A stretch of DNA of 64,000 nucleotides. Source: Chromatiaceae bacterium. Lineage in GTDB: Bacteria; Pseudomonadota; Gammaproteobacteria; Chromatiales; Chromatiaceae. Of this stretch, positions 44,118 to 53,822 are shown in pieces (position 1 is the stretch's first letter; each line of letters begins with the position of its first letter). The stretch lies in assembly GCA_024235315.1 (NCBI GenBank), contig JACKMP010000008.1:1-64000 (forward strand). Reading direction: 5' to 3'. The notes under the pieces were generated by a model that worked only from the letters and a program-made list of their open reading frames with translations, was not told the origin of the DNA and searched no databases. Position numbers and translations under genes: made by a program.

Positions 44118-45431
44118 ATGCCGCTGGTGATCCACAACAAGCGACCCACACTCAGCTACAAGACTTCGCGTAAGGTCACGATACCGGTCGCAGAGCTGCG
44201 GCTGGGCATGTATGTCGCAGAACTTGACCGTCCCTGGGAAGAAACTCCGTTCCTGTTTCAGGGCTTCACCATCGAGACCGAGCACGACATCGGGGTCATC
44301 CGCGAATACTGCGAGCAGGTGACGGTCGATATCGAAAGCTCGGTCGACTTCCAGATTCAGCCCACTGCACGCGCAGGCAGACAGGCCGGCACCACCGGCC
44401 GAACCACCGCCGTCAGCAAACGCTCGGAAAATGTCGAGCGTGCACTCAGCCGTGCACAACGCACCCATGCGGACTCGAGCAGGCTGATCCGCACCATCAT
44501 GGACGACGTGCGCCTGGGCAAGAGCGTGGACACCCCGGCGGCGCGTGCCGCCGTCACCGAATGTGTCGACAGCGTGATCGCCAACCCGGATGCGATGACC
44601 CTGTTGAGCCGGATCCGCGAAAAGGACGAATACACCTCCCAGCATTCACTGAGTGTCTCGATCCTGACTGTGGCGCTGGGGCGGCAGCTGGGAATGCAGC
44701 GCGAGGAACTGATCGACCTGGGCATCTGCGGCCTGCTGCACGACGTCGGCAAGGTCCTGACCCCTGACGAGGTGCTGACAAAGCCGGGGCGCCTTACGGT
44801 CGAGGAAATGGAGATCATGAAGGAACACACGACACACGGGCGAAACATCCTGATGTCGAGCAGCGGCGCTCCGCTGAAGGCCCTGGACGTGGCCCATTCA
44901 CACCATGAACGCTTCAACGGTTCGGGCTACCCGCGTGGACTTGTCGAGTCCCAGATCACCCATTACTCACGCCTGGTGGCGATCACCGACACCTTCGATG
45001 CGATCACCACCGACCGCGTATACGACAACGCCCGCACCAACATGGATGCGTTCCGCGTGCTCAGCAAGGGGCGCAAGACGCACTGGGACCCGATGCTGGT
45101 GATCCGTTTCGTCGAGGCCATCGGCATCTACCCTGCCGGTACCGCGGTGGAGCTGAGCAACGAGATGATCGGCATCGTGATCGAGACCCATCCGACACAG
45201 AAGCTGCGGCCCAAGATACTGCTCACCCATACCCCGAACGGCCCGCTCAAACCACCTATGGTCCTCGACATGTCGACCCGCCTGACCGATGAGCGCGGCA
45301 CCAGACTGGAGGTAAGGCGCGTATTGCCCCCGGCGGTCGCGGGCATCAGCCTGCACAGCCTGCGTAATGCGGGCCTTCTCGACAACCTTGCCAGCCTCCC
45401 CGAGTTCGGGCGTGCCACGCCATCCTTGTAG
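44118..45431 (+). CDS. HD-GYP domain phosphodiesterase
   Basis: A 437-residue cytoplasmic protein that should hydrolyse cyclic di-GMP. An N-terminal DUF3391-type region (about 15-100) precedes the HD-GYP domain (about 160-360). Metal-site motifs are present: SQHS, HDVGK (208-212) and HHERFNGSGYP (262-272). The start at 44118 follows a weak ribosome site. Together with the GGDEF-EAL protein it makes this window rich in c-di-GMP genes. It lies 75 bases after the interrupted ggt. Confidence 0.9.
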   Translation: MPLVIHNKRPTLSYKTSRKVTIPVAELRLGMYVAELDRPWEETPFLFQGFTIETEHDIGVIREYCEQVTVDIESSVDFQIQPTARAGRQAGTTGRTTAVSKRSENVERALSRAQRTHADSSRLIRTIMDDVRLGKSVDTPAARAAVTECVDSVIANPDAMTLLSRIREKDEYTSQHSLSVSILTVALGRQLGMQREELIDLGICGLLHDVGKVLTPDEVLTKPGRLTVEEMEIMKEHTTHGRNILMSSSGAPLKALDVAHSHHERFNGSGYPRGLVESQITHYSRLVAITDTFDAITTDRVYDNARTNMDAFRVLSKGRKTHWDPMLVIRFVEAIGIYPAGTAVELSNEMIGIVIETHPTQKLRPKILLTHTPNGPLKPPMVLDMSTRLTDERGTRLEVRRVLPPAVAGISLHSLRNAGLLDNLASLPEFGRATPSL

Positions 45432-45438
45432 ACTGCCC

Positions 45439-46239
45439 TCAGAGCACCCGGTGCCCACGGAACCGGCCGACCCCAAGCACTTCGGCGTTCTGTCGCCAGA
45501 GATTGCGTGCCTGACGCTGCAGCGGCACGCCGAGACGCAGACCGAGCGCCTGTGCATCGGCAAAAAAGTCATCGCGCCTCAGCGTTGGTAGTCCGCCATT
45601 GAACCCGAAGGTGAGGATGTTGCCACCCTGTACATGCAACTGAATCAGCCGGCCTTCAAAGACCTCGTGCAGCGCACCGAGGGCCTGGCGATTGCGCTGA
45701 TACTCGCTGGCCCACTGGTTGACCACCAATACGCCGCTTTCTGATAGTCGTGCACGACACAGGGCGAGAAAATCAGTGGCAAGCTGGCGGGGGTGCATCC
45801 CCTCTGCGAGGTACAGATCGGCAAGGATCAGGTCCCGGCCGCCACTGTCGCCTTCGAGGAACACATCGGCCTCGGCACAGATCACGCCGAAACGCGCACC
45901 CTTCGGCAGGTCGAAATAGCGCTTTGCCACGTCGATCACCGCGGCACGGCGTTCGACGCCAAGAATCCGCAGACGCCGGTCGGCAGCCCGCATCGCGCGG
46001 GCGAGACTGCCACCACCGAGCCCGAGCAGCACCACATCGCGGGGTTCGGGGTGCAGCAGCAGCGCCAGCATCATCGCCTGGGTATACACGTGTTGCAGCT
46101 GCGCCGGGTTGACTGGGTCGAAGCAGCTCTGCTCCACCGCATTACCGAAGGTCAGGTACCGAAAACGCCGATCCTCGTAGACGTGGATCTCACCGTCGGC
46201 GTCGGTGGTGCGGTATACGAGGTCTCCCAGCTCTGACAC
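45439..46239 (-). CDS. spermidine-synthase-like protein
   Basis: A 266-residue Rossmann-fold protein related to spermidine synthases and SAM-dependent methyltransferases. The nucleotide-binding loop is VVLLGLGGGSLARAMR, followed by VERRAAVIDVAKRYF. The catalytic DxxD region reads LADLYLAEGM, so aminopropyltransferase activity is uncertain. The GTG at 46239 with GGGA upstream is chosen; a GTG at 46278 falls inside the clpB terminator. It is convergent with the HD-GYP gene and downstream of clpB. Confidence 0.8.
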   Translation of the reverse strand: MSELGDLVYRTTDADGEIHVYEDRRFRYLTFGNAVEQSCFDPVNPAQLQHVYTQAMMLALLLHPEPRDVVLLGLGGGSLARAMRAADRRLRILGVERRAAVIDVAKRYFDLPKGARFGVICAEADVFLEGDSGGRDLILADLYLAEGMHPRQLATDFLALCRARLSESGVLVVNQWASEYQRNRQALGALHEVFEGRLIQLHVQGGNILTFGFNGGLPTLRRDDFFADAQALGLRLGVPLQRQARNLWRQNAEVLGVGRFRGHRVL

Positions 46240-46253
46240 GATTCCCGGTGTGC

Positions 46254-46290
46254 ACAAAAAAAACAAAGGCCGGTGCACCGTGCACCGGCC
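46254..46290 (-). terminator. intrinsic terminator of clpB
   Basis: On the minus strand, GGCCGGTGCA-cgg-TGCACCGGCC is followed by TTTGTTTTTTTT, beginning 30 bases after the clpB stop. A 10-base stem, 3-base loop and T run make this a strong terminator. Confidence 0.88.
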
Positions 46291-46319
46291 TGTGTCAATC
46301 GGTCAAGTCACGGCAATCA

Positions 46320-48950
46320 TCAATCCACCAGCTCGCCCTCGATCACCGCGCCCTGGTCATCGGTATCCACGTTGCTGCCGCGTGAGAATGTCAGACCCTC
46401 ACTGGTGGCGTTGACATGGATCACGTCGCCTGGGCCGAACACACCGGCCAGGATCTCCTGCGCCAACGGGTTCTCCAGCTGCTGCTGGATCGCCCGCTTG
46501 AGTGGCCGCGCACCATACACCGGGTCGAAACCTGCCTCGCCAAGACGGTCCAGTGCGCCACGACTGACCTGCAACCCCATGTCGCGATCGGCCAGGCGTT
46601 GGTGCAGGTATCCAACCTGAATCTCGGTGATCGCGCGGATCTGCTCGCGACCGAGCGGGTGAAACACCACCGCTTCGTCTACGCGGTTGATGAACTCGGG
46701 CCGGAAATGCTGGCCGACCACCTCCATCACCGCCACCTTCATCTGCTCGTAGCGCTCCTCGCCGGCAAGGGTCTGGATGATGTCCGAGCCCAGGTTCGAG
46801 GTCATCACGATCACCGTGTTGCGGAAGTCGACCGTACGCCCCTGGCCATCGGTCAAACGGCCGTCATCGAGCACCTGCAGCAGCACATTGAACACATCCG
46901 GGTGGGCTTTCTCGACCTCGTCCATAAGGATCACGCTGTACGGCCGGCGGCGTACCGCCTCGGTCAGGTAGCCGCCCTCCTCGTAACCGACATAACCCGG
47001 CGGGGCACCGATCAGGCGGGCCACGGAGTGCTTCTCCATGAACTCCGACATGTCGATACGCACCATCGCCTCTTCGGTGTCGAACAGGAACTCGGCGAGC
47101 GCCTTACACAGCTCGGTCTTGCCCACGCCGGTCGGGCCGAGGAACAGGAACGAGCCGTTCGGCCGGTTGGGATCCGCAAGACCGGCGCGCGAACGCCGGA
47201 TCGCATTCGAGACGGCGCCGACTGCCTCGGTCTGACCGACCACGCGCTCGGCCAGCTTCTCTTCCATGCGCAGCAGCTTCTCCTTCTCGCCCTCGAGCAT
47301 CTTCGACACCGGGATGCCGGTCCACTTGGAGACGATGCCGGCGATCTCTTCCTCGCTCACCTTGTTGCGCAGCAGATGGGTCTCCTGCATCTCGGCCTGA
47401 CCCGCCATGTCGAGTTGACGCTCGAGCTCAGGGATGCGCCCGTACTGCAGTTCCGACATGCGCTGCAGATCACCGGCGCGGCGTGCGGTCTCGAACTCCA
47501 GGCGCGCCTGTTCGAGCGCTTCCTTGATGTGCGTGGTGCCCTGCACCGCCGCCTTCTCCGATTTCCAGATCTCCTCGAGGTCGGCAAACTCACGCCCCAG
47601 CTCGCCGATCTCGTGTTCCAGCGCCGCCAGGCGCTTCTTCGAGGCCTCATCGGACTCCTTCTTCAGCGCCTCACGTTCGATCTTCAGCTGCACCAGGCGG
47701 CGGTCGAGGCGATCCATCTCCTCCGGCATGGAGTCGATCTCCATGCGGATCTGCGAGCCGGCCTCGTCGATCAGGTCGATCGCCTTGTCCGGCAGCTGGC
47801 GGTCGGTGATGTAGCGGTGCGACAGGGTGGCCGCGGCGACGATCGCCGGGTCGGTGATCTCGACCCCGTGATGCACCTCGTACCGCTCTTTCAAGCCGCG
47901 CAGGATCGCGATCGTGTCCTCGACGGTCGGCTCGTCGACCAGCACCTTTTGGAAACGCCGTTCCAGTGCCGCGTCCTTCTCGATGTACTTGCGGTATTCG
48001 TCCAATGTGGTGGCGCCGATGCAGTGCAACTCACCGCGCGCCAGTGCCGGCTTGAGCATATTGCCGGCGTCCATCGCACCCTCGGCCTTGCCGGCGCCGA
48101 CCATGGTATGGATCTCGTCGATGAACAGGATGATCTGCCCTTCCTGCTTCGAAAGGTCATTGAGCACCGCCTTGAGCCGCTCCTCGAACTCACCGCGGAA
48201 CTTGGCGCCTGCGATCAGCGCTCCCATGTCGAGCGACAGCAGGCGCTTGTTCTTCAGGCCCTCGGGCACCTCGCCGTTGATGATGCGCTGGGCCAGACCC
48301 TCTACGATTGCGGTCTTTCCGACACCGGGTTCACCGATCAGCACCGGGTTGTTCTTGGTCCGCCGCTGCAGCACCTGCACCGACCGCCGGATCTCATCGT
48401 CGCGCCCGATCACCGGGTCGAGTTTGCCCTGCTCGGCTCGCTCAGTCAGGTCGATGGTGTATTTCTGCAGGGCCTGGCGCTGCTCCTCGGCATTCGGGTC
48501 GTCCACCGACTGCCCGCCGCGTACCTGATCGATCGCCTTGCCCAGCGCACCCTTGCTCGCACCCGCCCTGCGCATGATCTCGCCGATCGCACCCTTGTCC
48601 TCGACCGCGGCCAGAACGAACAGTTCGGACGAGATGTACTGGTCCTTGCGCTGCTGCGCGAGCTTGTCGGTCTGATTGAGCAGGCGACCGAGCTCATTGG
48701 AGATATGCACGTCACCGGCCGCGCCCTGCACCGCCGGCAGGCGGTCCAGCGCCTCGCCAAGCGCAGAGCGCAGCTGGTTCACATTGACGTCGGCCTGGGC
48801 GAGCAGATGGCGTACCGTGCCCCCCTCCTGATCGAGCAATGCCGTCAGCAGGTGCGCGGGCTCGATGAACTGGTGGTCACGGCCCACCGCAATGCTCTGG
48901 GCATCGGCCAGCGCCATCTGGAATTTGCTTGTCAGTCGGTCCATCCGCAT
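46320..48950 (-). CDS. clpB: ClpB disaggregase (Hsp104 family)
   Basis: An 876-residue ATP-driven chaperone that, with DnaK, pulls proteins out of aggregates. It has a ClpN domain (1-145), AAA+ module 1 with Walker A GEPGVGKTA (about 205), a coiled-coil middle domain (about 410-525) and AAA+ module 2 with Walker A GPTGVGKTE (about 608). The ATG at 48950 has GGAG 8 bases upstream. A sigma-32-like promoter lies 35 bases upstream and a strong terminator follows, so it is a heat-shock monocistron. Confidence 0.95.
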   Translation of the reverse strand: MRMDRLTSKFQMALADAQSIAVGRDHQFIEPAHLLTALLDQEGGTVRHLLAQADVNVNQLRSALGEALDRLPAVQGAAGDVHISNELGRLLNQTDKLAQQRKDQYISSELFVLAAVEDKGAIGEIMRRAGASKGALGKAIDQVRGGQSVDDPNAEEQRQALQKYTIDLTERAEQGKLDPVIGRDDEIRRSVQVLQRRTKNNPVLIGEPGVGKTAIVEGLAQRIINGEVPEGLKNKRLLSLDMGALIAGAKFRGEFEERLKAVLNDLSKQEGQIILFIDEIHTMVGAGKAEGAMDAGNMLKPALARGELHCIGATTLDEYRKYIEKDAALERRFQKVLVDEPTVEDTIAILRGLKERYEVHHGVEITDPAIVAAATLSHRYITDRQLPDKAIDLIDEAGSQIRMEIDSMPEEMDRLDRRLVQLKIEREALKKESDEASKKRLAALEHEIGELGREFADLEEIWKSEKAAVQGTTHIKEALEQARLEFETARRAGDLQRMSELQYGRIPELERQLDMAGQAEMQETHLLRNKVSEEEIAGIVSKWTGIPVSKMLEGEKEKLLRMEEKLAERVVGQTEAVGAVSNAIRRSRAGLADPNRPNGSFLFLGPTGVGKTELCKALAEFLFDTEEAMVRIDMSEFMEKHSVARLIGAPPGYVGYEEGGYLTEAVRRRPYSVILMDEVEKAHPDVFNVLLQVLDDGRLTDGQGRTVDFRNTVIVMTSNLGSDIIQTLAGEERYEQMKVAVMEVVGQHFRPEFINRVDEAVVFHPLGREQIRAITEIQVGYLHQRLADRDMGLQVSRGALDRLGEAGFDPVYGARPLKRAIQQQLENPLAQEILAGVFGPGDVIHVNATSEGLTFSRGSNVDTDDQGAVIEGELVD

Positions 48951-48984
48951 GGGGAAATCTCCGATTGGTCCTGTATTGCACCCG

Positions 48985-49012
48985 ATATGGGGCGGCATGG
49001 CGAAAATACAAG
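48985..49012 (-). promoter_or_regulatory. sigma-32 (heat-shock) promoter of clpB
   Basis: On the minus strand CTTGTAT, 13 bases, then CCCCATAT. This matches the consensus CTTGAAA-N13-CCCCATNT at all but one or two positions. It sits about 35-62 bases upstream of the clpB ATG. The match is direct; use by sigma-32 follows from the family of promoters and from the gene. Confidence 0.75.
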
Positions 49013-49142
49013 GCGGGCCGAGGCCCGAATGGCCCCGCCTTGACCCAGCTCAGACGGCGCGTCCTCGCACCGCGGTACCGCACACGCCTTGGCGACTAGC
49101 AGCTAGAATGCCCGCTGGTTCGAATAAGGACGTTTTGGCGCC

Positions 49143-51896
49143 ATGCAGCACCTCTTACTCCAGTTCGCCCGTCATCCGCGCCTGTGGCTGGCATTCCTGC
49201 TGGCCGCCTCCGTGCTCGCCGCCACCCAGCTCGGCGAGCTGCGGGTGCGCGTCGCGGCCGACGAGATGCTGGTCATCAATGACCCGCAGCGTGCGTACTA
49301 TGAAAAGGTCAAACAGACTTTTGGCGAAGAAAAGGTCGTACTTCTGGTCATCGAAGACCAGCAACTGCTGGCACCGGACAAACTGGCGGTCCTGAAGGAG
49401 GTTGTCGACCAGCTGGCCGCACTGCCGTTCGTCACACGCACCGAAAGCCTGTTCAGCGTGCCTAATGTCAAGAGCGTCGAGGGCTATCTGGACAAGGAGC
49501 CATATCTCGCCAAGCTGCCCGAGACCCCGCAGGAAGGCGCCGCGCTGCTCGCGACCGCGTTGAAGAACCCGCTGATCCGAAATCTGCTGGTGTCGCCCGG
49601 CGGCAACGCCATGGCCGTGGCCGTCGTCCTTAAGGACGGCGACCGGGAAGTCGACGACAGCGAGCTGACCGCTGCGATCACCCGCACCATCGCGCCTCTG
49701 GAGCAGGCCTATACGCGGGTGTATCCGATCGGCTTTGCCCAGGTTCGAAGCGAGCTGGCCACGCGGATCATGGACGAACAGGCCACCCTGATGCCGCTCG
49801 CGGTCGGCGCCCTGCTGATCGCACTGTTTCTTCTGCTGCGGCAGATGCTCGATATCCTGACGCCGCTGGTGACCGCGGCGGTCAGCATCCTTTGGACATT
49901 CGGCCTGATGGGCTGGCTCGGCATCCCGATCAACGTGGTCACCTCGACCATACCCATACTGCTGATCGTGGTCGGCTCGACCGAAGATATCCACCTGCTG
50001 GCCGAGTTCCGCCACGCCCAGCGATGCGGCGATGCCAAGCCTGCGGCGCTGCGCCACATGGCACGCCGGATGGGTCGGACGGTGCTCTTGACCTTCGTCA
50101 CGACCTACGCGGGCTTTCTGTCGGTCGGGCTGAGCGGCATCGAGGTACTGCGCCAGTTCGGACTGGTCGCATCCACCGGGCTGCTGTTCAATTTCATCGT
50201 GACCATCATCTTCATCCCGGCCGCGTTGTCGCTGACCGGGCACTGGCAGCTGGACGGCCGCTCACGCCTGTTCGAGGAGCGGATGGCCAAATGGGCGGAA
50301 CGCTATTGGCGCTTCATCGACCGCCATCGCCGTCGGGCATTCGTGCTGTTGACAGCGTGCGCCGTGTTGGCCGCGTTCGGCATTCCACGCATCCAGATCA
50401 ATCACAACCCGACCGACAGCCTCGGCGAGACCTCGCCGGTCGCGCAACAGATCGCCCGGCTCAACGAGCAGTTTGCCGGACTGGAGTCATTTTCGGTGGT
50501 CATCGAGTCGGGTATCCAGGATACCTTTCTGCACGCACGCTACCTCCATGAACTGGTCAAGGTGCAGAATTTCATCCAGGCGATGGATGCATCCCTGTCG
50601 GCGACCTCGTTTGCCGACTACCTGGCACTGCTGAACGGGGCCTTCCTCGAGAGCGAAAATGCCGGCGTCCCAAGATCGAACGACGAAATCGCCGAGTTGA
50701 TGATCTTCCTCGATCACGACCGCGTCAGCGGGTATGCCAACGAGGACTACAGTCAGGTCCGCATCCAGGTACGGCACAACATCGCAACGACCGATGCGCT
50801 GCGCAAGACGCTGGGGAAGATTCGGGCTTTTATCGACGAAAATCTCGACCCCGGCCTGAGCGCAAGAATCACCGGTGACTCGACGCTGACCCTGTCCGCC
50901 ACCGACAGCATGATCGCGGGACAGCTGCAGTCGGTGTTGATGATCCTGACGCTGTTCGTCCTGATCGTGTCATTCCTGTTCACGGACCTGCGCGTGGGAC
51001 TGCTGGCCGCACTGCCCAACATCTTTCCGATCATCATTCTGTTCGGCGTCATGGGCTATGCCGGCATCCCGCTGAACATCGGCACCACCATGGCGGCGGC
51101 GATCGCGATGGGCATCGCAGTCGACGACACCCTGCATTTCATGCTGCGCTACAACCAGGAACTGCGTACCTCGAAGAGCCAGGCGCTGGCGATGCAGAAG
51201 ACGATCTACGAGGAGGCCCTGCCGGTGGTCTCGACCTCGGTGGCTCTGACGGTTGGCTTCCTGGTGTTCGCGCAATCGGACTTCACTCCCGTCGCACAGT
51301 TCGGTCTGCTCAGTGCGCTGGTCATCAGTACCGCACTGGTGGCCGACTTCGTGATCACACCGCTGGCGATGTCGCTGCTGCGCCTGGTCACCTTGTGGGA
51401 CCTGCTGTCGTCCAGGCTGCGCCACCAGATCATTCCGCGCAGCCCGCTGTTCCGTGGGATGCGCCCGTGGCAGATCAGAAAGTTTGTGTTGTCCAGCACC
51501 TTGCTCGAGTTCAATGCGGGCGACTATGTGTACCGCAAGGACGACGACAGCAACGCGTTGTACCTGGTAATGAAAGGCGTGGTCGAGATCACCCTGCCGC
51601 GGGGCGAACCGGAAAGCAGGGACCCGATCGTCGATCAGTTCGGTTCGGGCCAGATCTTCGGCGATGTAGCACTGCTGGCGAACGAGGCACGCAAGACCAA
51701 TGCAGTGGCACTGACCAATACCACGCTCATGGTGCTCAGTCGCGAGGCCATCGCCAACGTCACCTTCTTCCACCCCTTCATCGCGTCACGGCTGTTCCTC
51801 AACCTGGCCCGCGACGTCAGCAAGCGCTGGGTGACATTCATCGGGCGCGTCAGAACCCCAAGAGGCGACCTTCGCGAAGAGGACGATAAGCCATGA
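49143..51896 (+). CDS. MMPL/RND exporter fused to a cyclic-nucleotide-binding domain
   Basis: A 917-residue protein. Residues about 1-760 form an MMPL/RND-type exporter: a first helix (10-30), a periplasmic loop, helices at about 210-375, a second helix start at about 395, a second loop and helices at about 590-760. Asp pairs typical of proton relay occur in VGSTEDIHLLAEF and MGIAVDDTLHFMLRY. Residues about 780-890 look like a CAP/PKA-type cNMP-binding fold (FNAGDYVYRKDD, GQIFGDVALLANEARKTNAVAL); Asp replaces the usual Glu of the ligand cassette. This suggests cyclic-nucleotide gating of export. Its stop overlaps the next gene. Confidence 0.85.
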   Translation: MQHLLLQFARHPRLWLAFLLAASVLAATQLGELRVRVAADEMLVINDPQRAYYEKVKQTFGEEKVVLLVIEDQQLLAPDKLAVLKEVVDQLAALPFVTRTESLFSVPNVKSVEGYLDKEPYLAKLPETPQEGAALLATALKNPLIRNLLVSPGGNAMAVAVVLKDGDREVDDSELTAAITRTIAPLEQAYTRVYPIGFAQVRSELATRIMDEQATLMPLAVGALLIALFLLLRQMLDILTPLVTAAVSILWTFGLMGWLGIPINVVTSTIPILLIVVGSTEDIHLLAEFRHAQRCGDAKPAALRHMARRMGRTVLLTFVTTYAGFLSVGLSGIEVLRQFGLVASTGLLFNFIVTIIFIPAALSLTGHWQLDGRSRLFEERMAKWAERYWRFIDRHRRRAFVLLTACAVLAAFGIPRIQINHNPTDSLGETSPVAQQIARLNEQFAGLESFSVVIESGIQDTFLHARYLHELVKVQNFIQAMDASLSATSFADYLALLNGAFLESENAGVPRSNDEIAELMIFLDHDRVSGYANEDYSQVRIQVRHNIATTDALRKTLGKIRAFIDENLDPGLSARITGDSTLTLSATDSMIAGQLQSVLMILTLFVLIVSFLFTDLRVGLLAALPNIFPIIILFGVMGYAGIPLNIGTTMAAAIAMGIAVDDTLHFMLRYNQELRTSKSQALAMQKTIYEEALPVVSTSVALTVGFLVFAQSDFTPVAQFGLLSALVISTALVADFVITPLAMSLLRLVTLWDLLSSRLRHQIIPRSPLFRGMRPWQIRKFVLSSTLLEFNAGDYVYRKDDDSNALYLVMKGVVEITLPRGEPESRDPIVDQFGSGQIFGDVALLANEARKTNAVALTNTTLMVLSREAIANVTFFHPFIASRLFLNLARDVSKRWVTFIGRVRTPRGDLREEDDKP

Positions 51897-52720
51897 AACA
51901 GTCACGCATGGTCTCGACAATGCGACGCAGGCAGCTATTGGCCACCATGCCGCTGTTGATCGGGCTGCTCGCACCGGCACCACTGCCCGCGGCGGACGGA
52001 CATGAGGGGGTGTTCTTTGCCGAACCGATCAGCGGCAGAAAGGTTTCGAGCTATTGCATCGAGCTGCCGGTCGACCAGAACCGGCGCAAGACCTTCGCGA
52101 TCCCCCGGGACTGCGCGGGGGTGCTGCAACTGATCGACGAAGGATCCTTCTACCGGAGCAGCGTGCTCGACCGCCGGATCTGGCAGAAAGTGGAGTCGGA
52201 CTGCCGTTATCACGGCTTTCTGAACCGTCACCCGATGGAGGAAATGGAGGACCACGTCACGTCCTACGACTTCATGAACGCACGCCTGGACGACCTGCCG
52301 ATTGACCAGCGTTGCGCACATGACCAAACGCCGGAAGGCCTCGCCGCCTGCAACCCGGCCGCGACCGATGCGTTCGGCCTGCTGCATCATCTGCCGCTTG
52401 GTCTGCCGCAGGGCGAACCCGCGAGCAGCCACGAGGGCAGCGACTGCCAACTGCGCAACGGTGTGTTTCGCGGGCGCCTGCATATCGACGCACAGGGCAT
52501 TCACTGTGATGCCGAGCCGAACACGCCCAGCCTGCGCCTGATCAGCGTGGATTTTGCTGACGTCAATGGCGACCAGGTCCTCGACGCGGTGTTGCGCTTC
52601 ATACCGCTCGGGCCCGGTGCAGTACGTCTGCCAATGACGCTTCCAGTGACCCGGTTCAGCGACAGCGGGCCATTCACGGTACCCGATCTCGATCCGCCGG
52701 CGCCACCACAGCTGCGCTGA
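51893..52720 (+). CDS. exported protein of unknown function
   Basis: A 275-residue protein with a signal peptide (about 10-34, twin-Arg-like RRRQLL at the start) and no membrane helices. The mature part has six or more cysteines (for example YCIEL, DCAGV, DCRYH, RCAHD), suggesting disulfides, and one DVNGDQVLD stretch like a calcium-binding repeat. Its ATG overlaps the MMPL-cNMP stop (ATGA), so it is probably an accessory or cargo of that exporter. No family recognised. Confidence 0.75.
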   Translation: MKQSRMVSTMRRRQLLATMPLLIGLLAPAPLPAADGHEGVFFAEPISGRKVSSYCIELPVDQNRRKTFAIPRDCAGVLQLIDEGSFYRSSVLDRRIWQKVESDCRYHGFLNRHPMEEMEDHVTSYDFMNARLDDLPIDQRCAHDQTPEGLAACNPAATDAFGLLHHLPLGLPQGEPASSHEGSDCQLRNGVFRGRLHIDAQGIHCDAEPNTPSLRLISVDFADVNGDQVLDAVLRFIPLGPGAVRLPMTLPVTRFSDSGPFTVPDLDPPAPPQLR

Positions 52721-52745
52721 GCAGCACAGCCGGACTGGCGGTCGA

Positions 52746-53270
52746 TCAGGAGACCTTTCCCCCGCCCTTCTGATAGACCTTGCGCTTGAAAAGATCGGTG
52801 CGCCGGCTGACCACGCGATCGACGAACAGCATGCCGTCGAGGTGATCTATCTCGTGCTGCGCCGCACGCGCCTCATAACCTTCCATATCGAACTCCAGCC
52901 GCTCGCCATAGGGGTCCTGCGCGACCAGGTGGATGCGGGTCGCGCGGATCACGTTGCCGGTATAGTCGGGCACCGAAAGGCAGCCCTCCCTGCCGGGCTC
53001 GTACCCTTCCCAGTGGGTAATCTCCGGGTTCACCAGCACCAGGCGACCATGATTGGGCACCGGCTTGCGCGTGGTCGAGCAATCGATGATCACGACGCGT
53101 TTGAAGTACCCGACCTGCGGTGCAGCGATGCCGACCGCGGCAGGGCCATTGACCCGTGTCTCCTCGAGGTCATCGATGAACGCACGCAACGCGTCATCGA
53201 ACTCGGTCACCGGTGCCGACTCCTGTTTCAGTGCGGGGTCGGGCAGGGTCAGGATTTCCAGGATAGCCAC
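52746..53270 (-). CDS. def: peptide deformylase
   Basis: A 174-residue metallo-enzyme that removes the formyl group from nascent proteins. All three motifs are present: GIAAPQ (47-52), EGCLS (Cys97) and HEIDH (139-143). The start is GTG at 53270, giving MAILEIL, nine bases after the end of the GcvR-like gene; a longer frame running through that gene is not real. The C-terminal extension is typical of type I enzymes. It is the last gene of the rluD-pgeF-gcvR-def unit. Bacteria often have a second copy next to fmt. Confidence 0.9.
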   Translation of the reverse strand: MAILEILTLPDPALKQESAPVTEFDDALRAFIDDLEETRVNGPAAVGIAAPQVGYFKRVVIIDCSTTRKPVPNHGRLVLVNPEITHWEGYEPGREGCLSVPDYTGNVIRATRIHLVAQDPYGERLEFDMEGYEARAAQHEIDHLDGMLFVDRVVSRRTDLFKRKVYQKGGGKVS

Positions 53271-53278
53271 GCCTTGAA

Positions 53279-53803
53279 TCAGCCTATATAGGTTTCGATC
53301 GCGCTCACGTTGACGTCGACACCGTCGCGTCGCAGCGGCTCGAGCGCGTGTTCGATGGACTCGACCGGCGCATCGGCAACGCCAGCGATCTGCATGATGT
53401 AGACCGGCCTGCTGGCGGTCCCCGCGACATCCGATTCCAGGTCGAGGATATTGAACCCGGCGGCGGCCAGCGCGCCGGTCACCTGTGCCACGATCCCGGC
53501 ACGGTCGGCGCCGCTGACCGTGACCTGGATGTTGGGCACCAGGTGTTCGTGCAGGTGCGCCTTGATGGGGTCGATGTGCAGGCACATCCCCTGGGCCTCG
53601 ATCACCGGCTTCAGCCGGTCCTCCAGGAATCCGTCCGGCTGACTGCCACTCACCATCATCATGATCGTGAAGTTGCCGCCGAGTCGCAGCATCGAGGTCT
53701 CGCCGAGGTTCAGCCCGAGGCCATACAGCGCCTGGGTGACAGCGGCGACGATGCCTGGTTTGTCTTCGCCGATGAGCGTGAGCATGTGCCATTGATCAGT
53801 CAT
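53279..53803 (-). CDS. GcvR-like double ACT-domain protein
   Basis: A 174-residue protein of two ACT domains (about 5-80 and 88-165). It has the GcvR pattern GEDKPGIVAAVTQALYGLGLNL and SGADRAGIVAQVTGAL. In E. coli GcvR binds glycine and restrains GcvA at the glycine-cleavage genes; no gcv gene is nearby here, so the target is open. It starts 19 bases after pgeF and ends 8 bases before def. Confidence 0.85.
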   Translation of the reverse strand: MTDQWHMLTLIGEDKPGIVAAVTQALYGLGLNLGETSMLRLGGNFTIMMMVSGSQPDGFLEDRLKPVIEAQGMCLHIDPIKAHLHEHLVPNIQVTVSGADRAGIVAQVTGALAAAGFNILDLESDVAGTASRPVYIMQIAGVADAPVESIEHALEPLRRDGVDVNVSAIETYIG

Positions 53804-53822
53804 GGGGGATTTCTCGCTTCAT

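Noticed and set aside
46240..46278. GTG start at 46278 for the spermidine-synthase-like gene
   Set aside because: It lies inside the clpB terminator stem; the GTG at 46239 is better.
46416..49043. 875-codon plus-strand frame
   Set aside because: Antisense to clpB, whose two AAA+ modules are clear.
52746..53792. Single 348-codon minus-strand frame through def and the GcvR-like gene
   Set aside because: Its first half is an out-of-frame reading of the ACT-domain gene; def begins at the GTG 53270.
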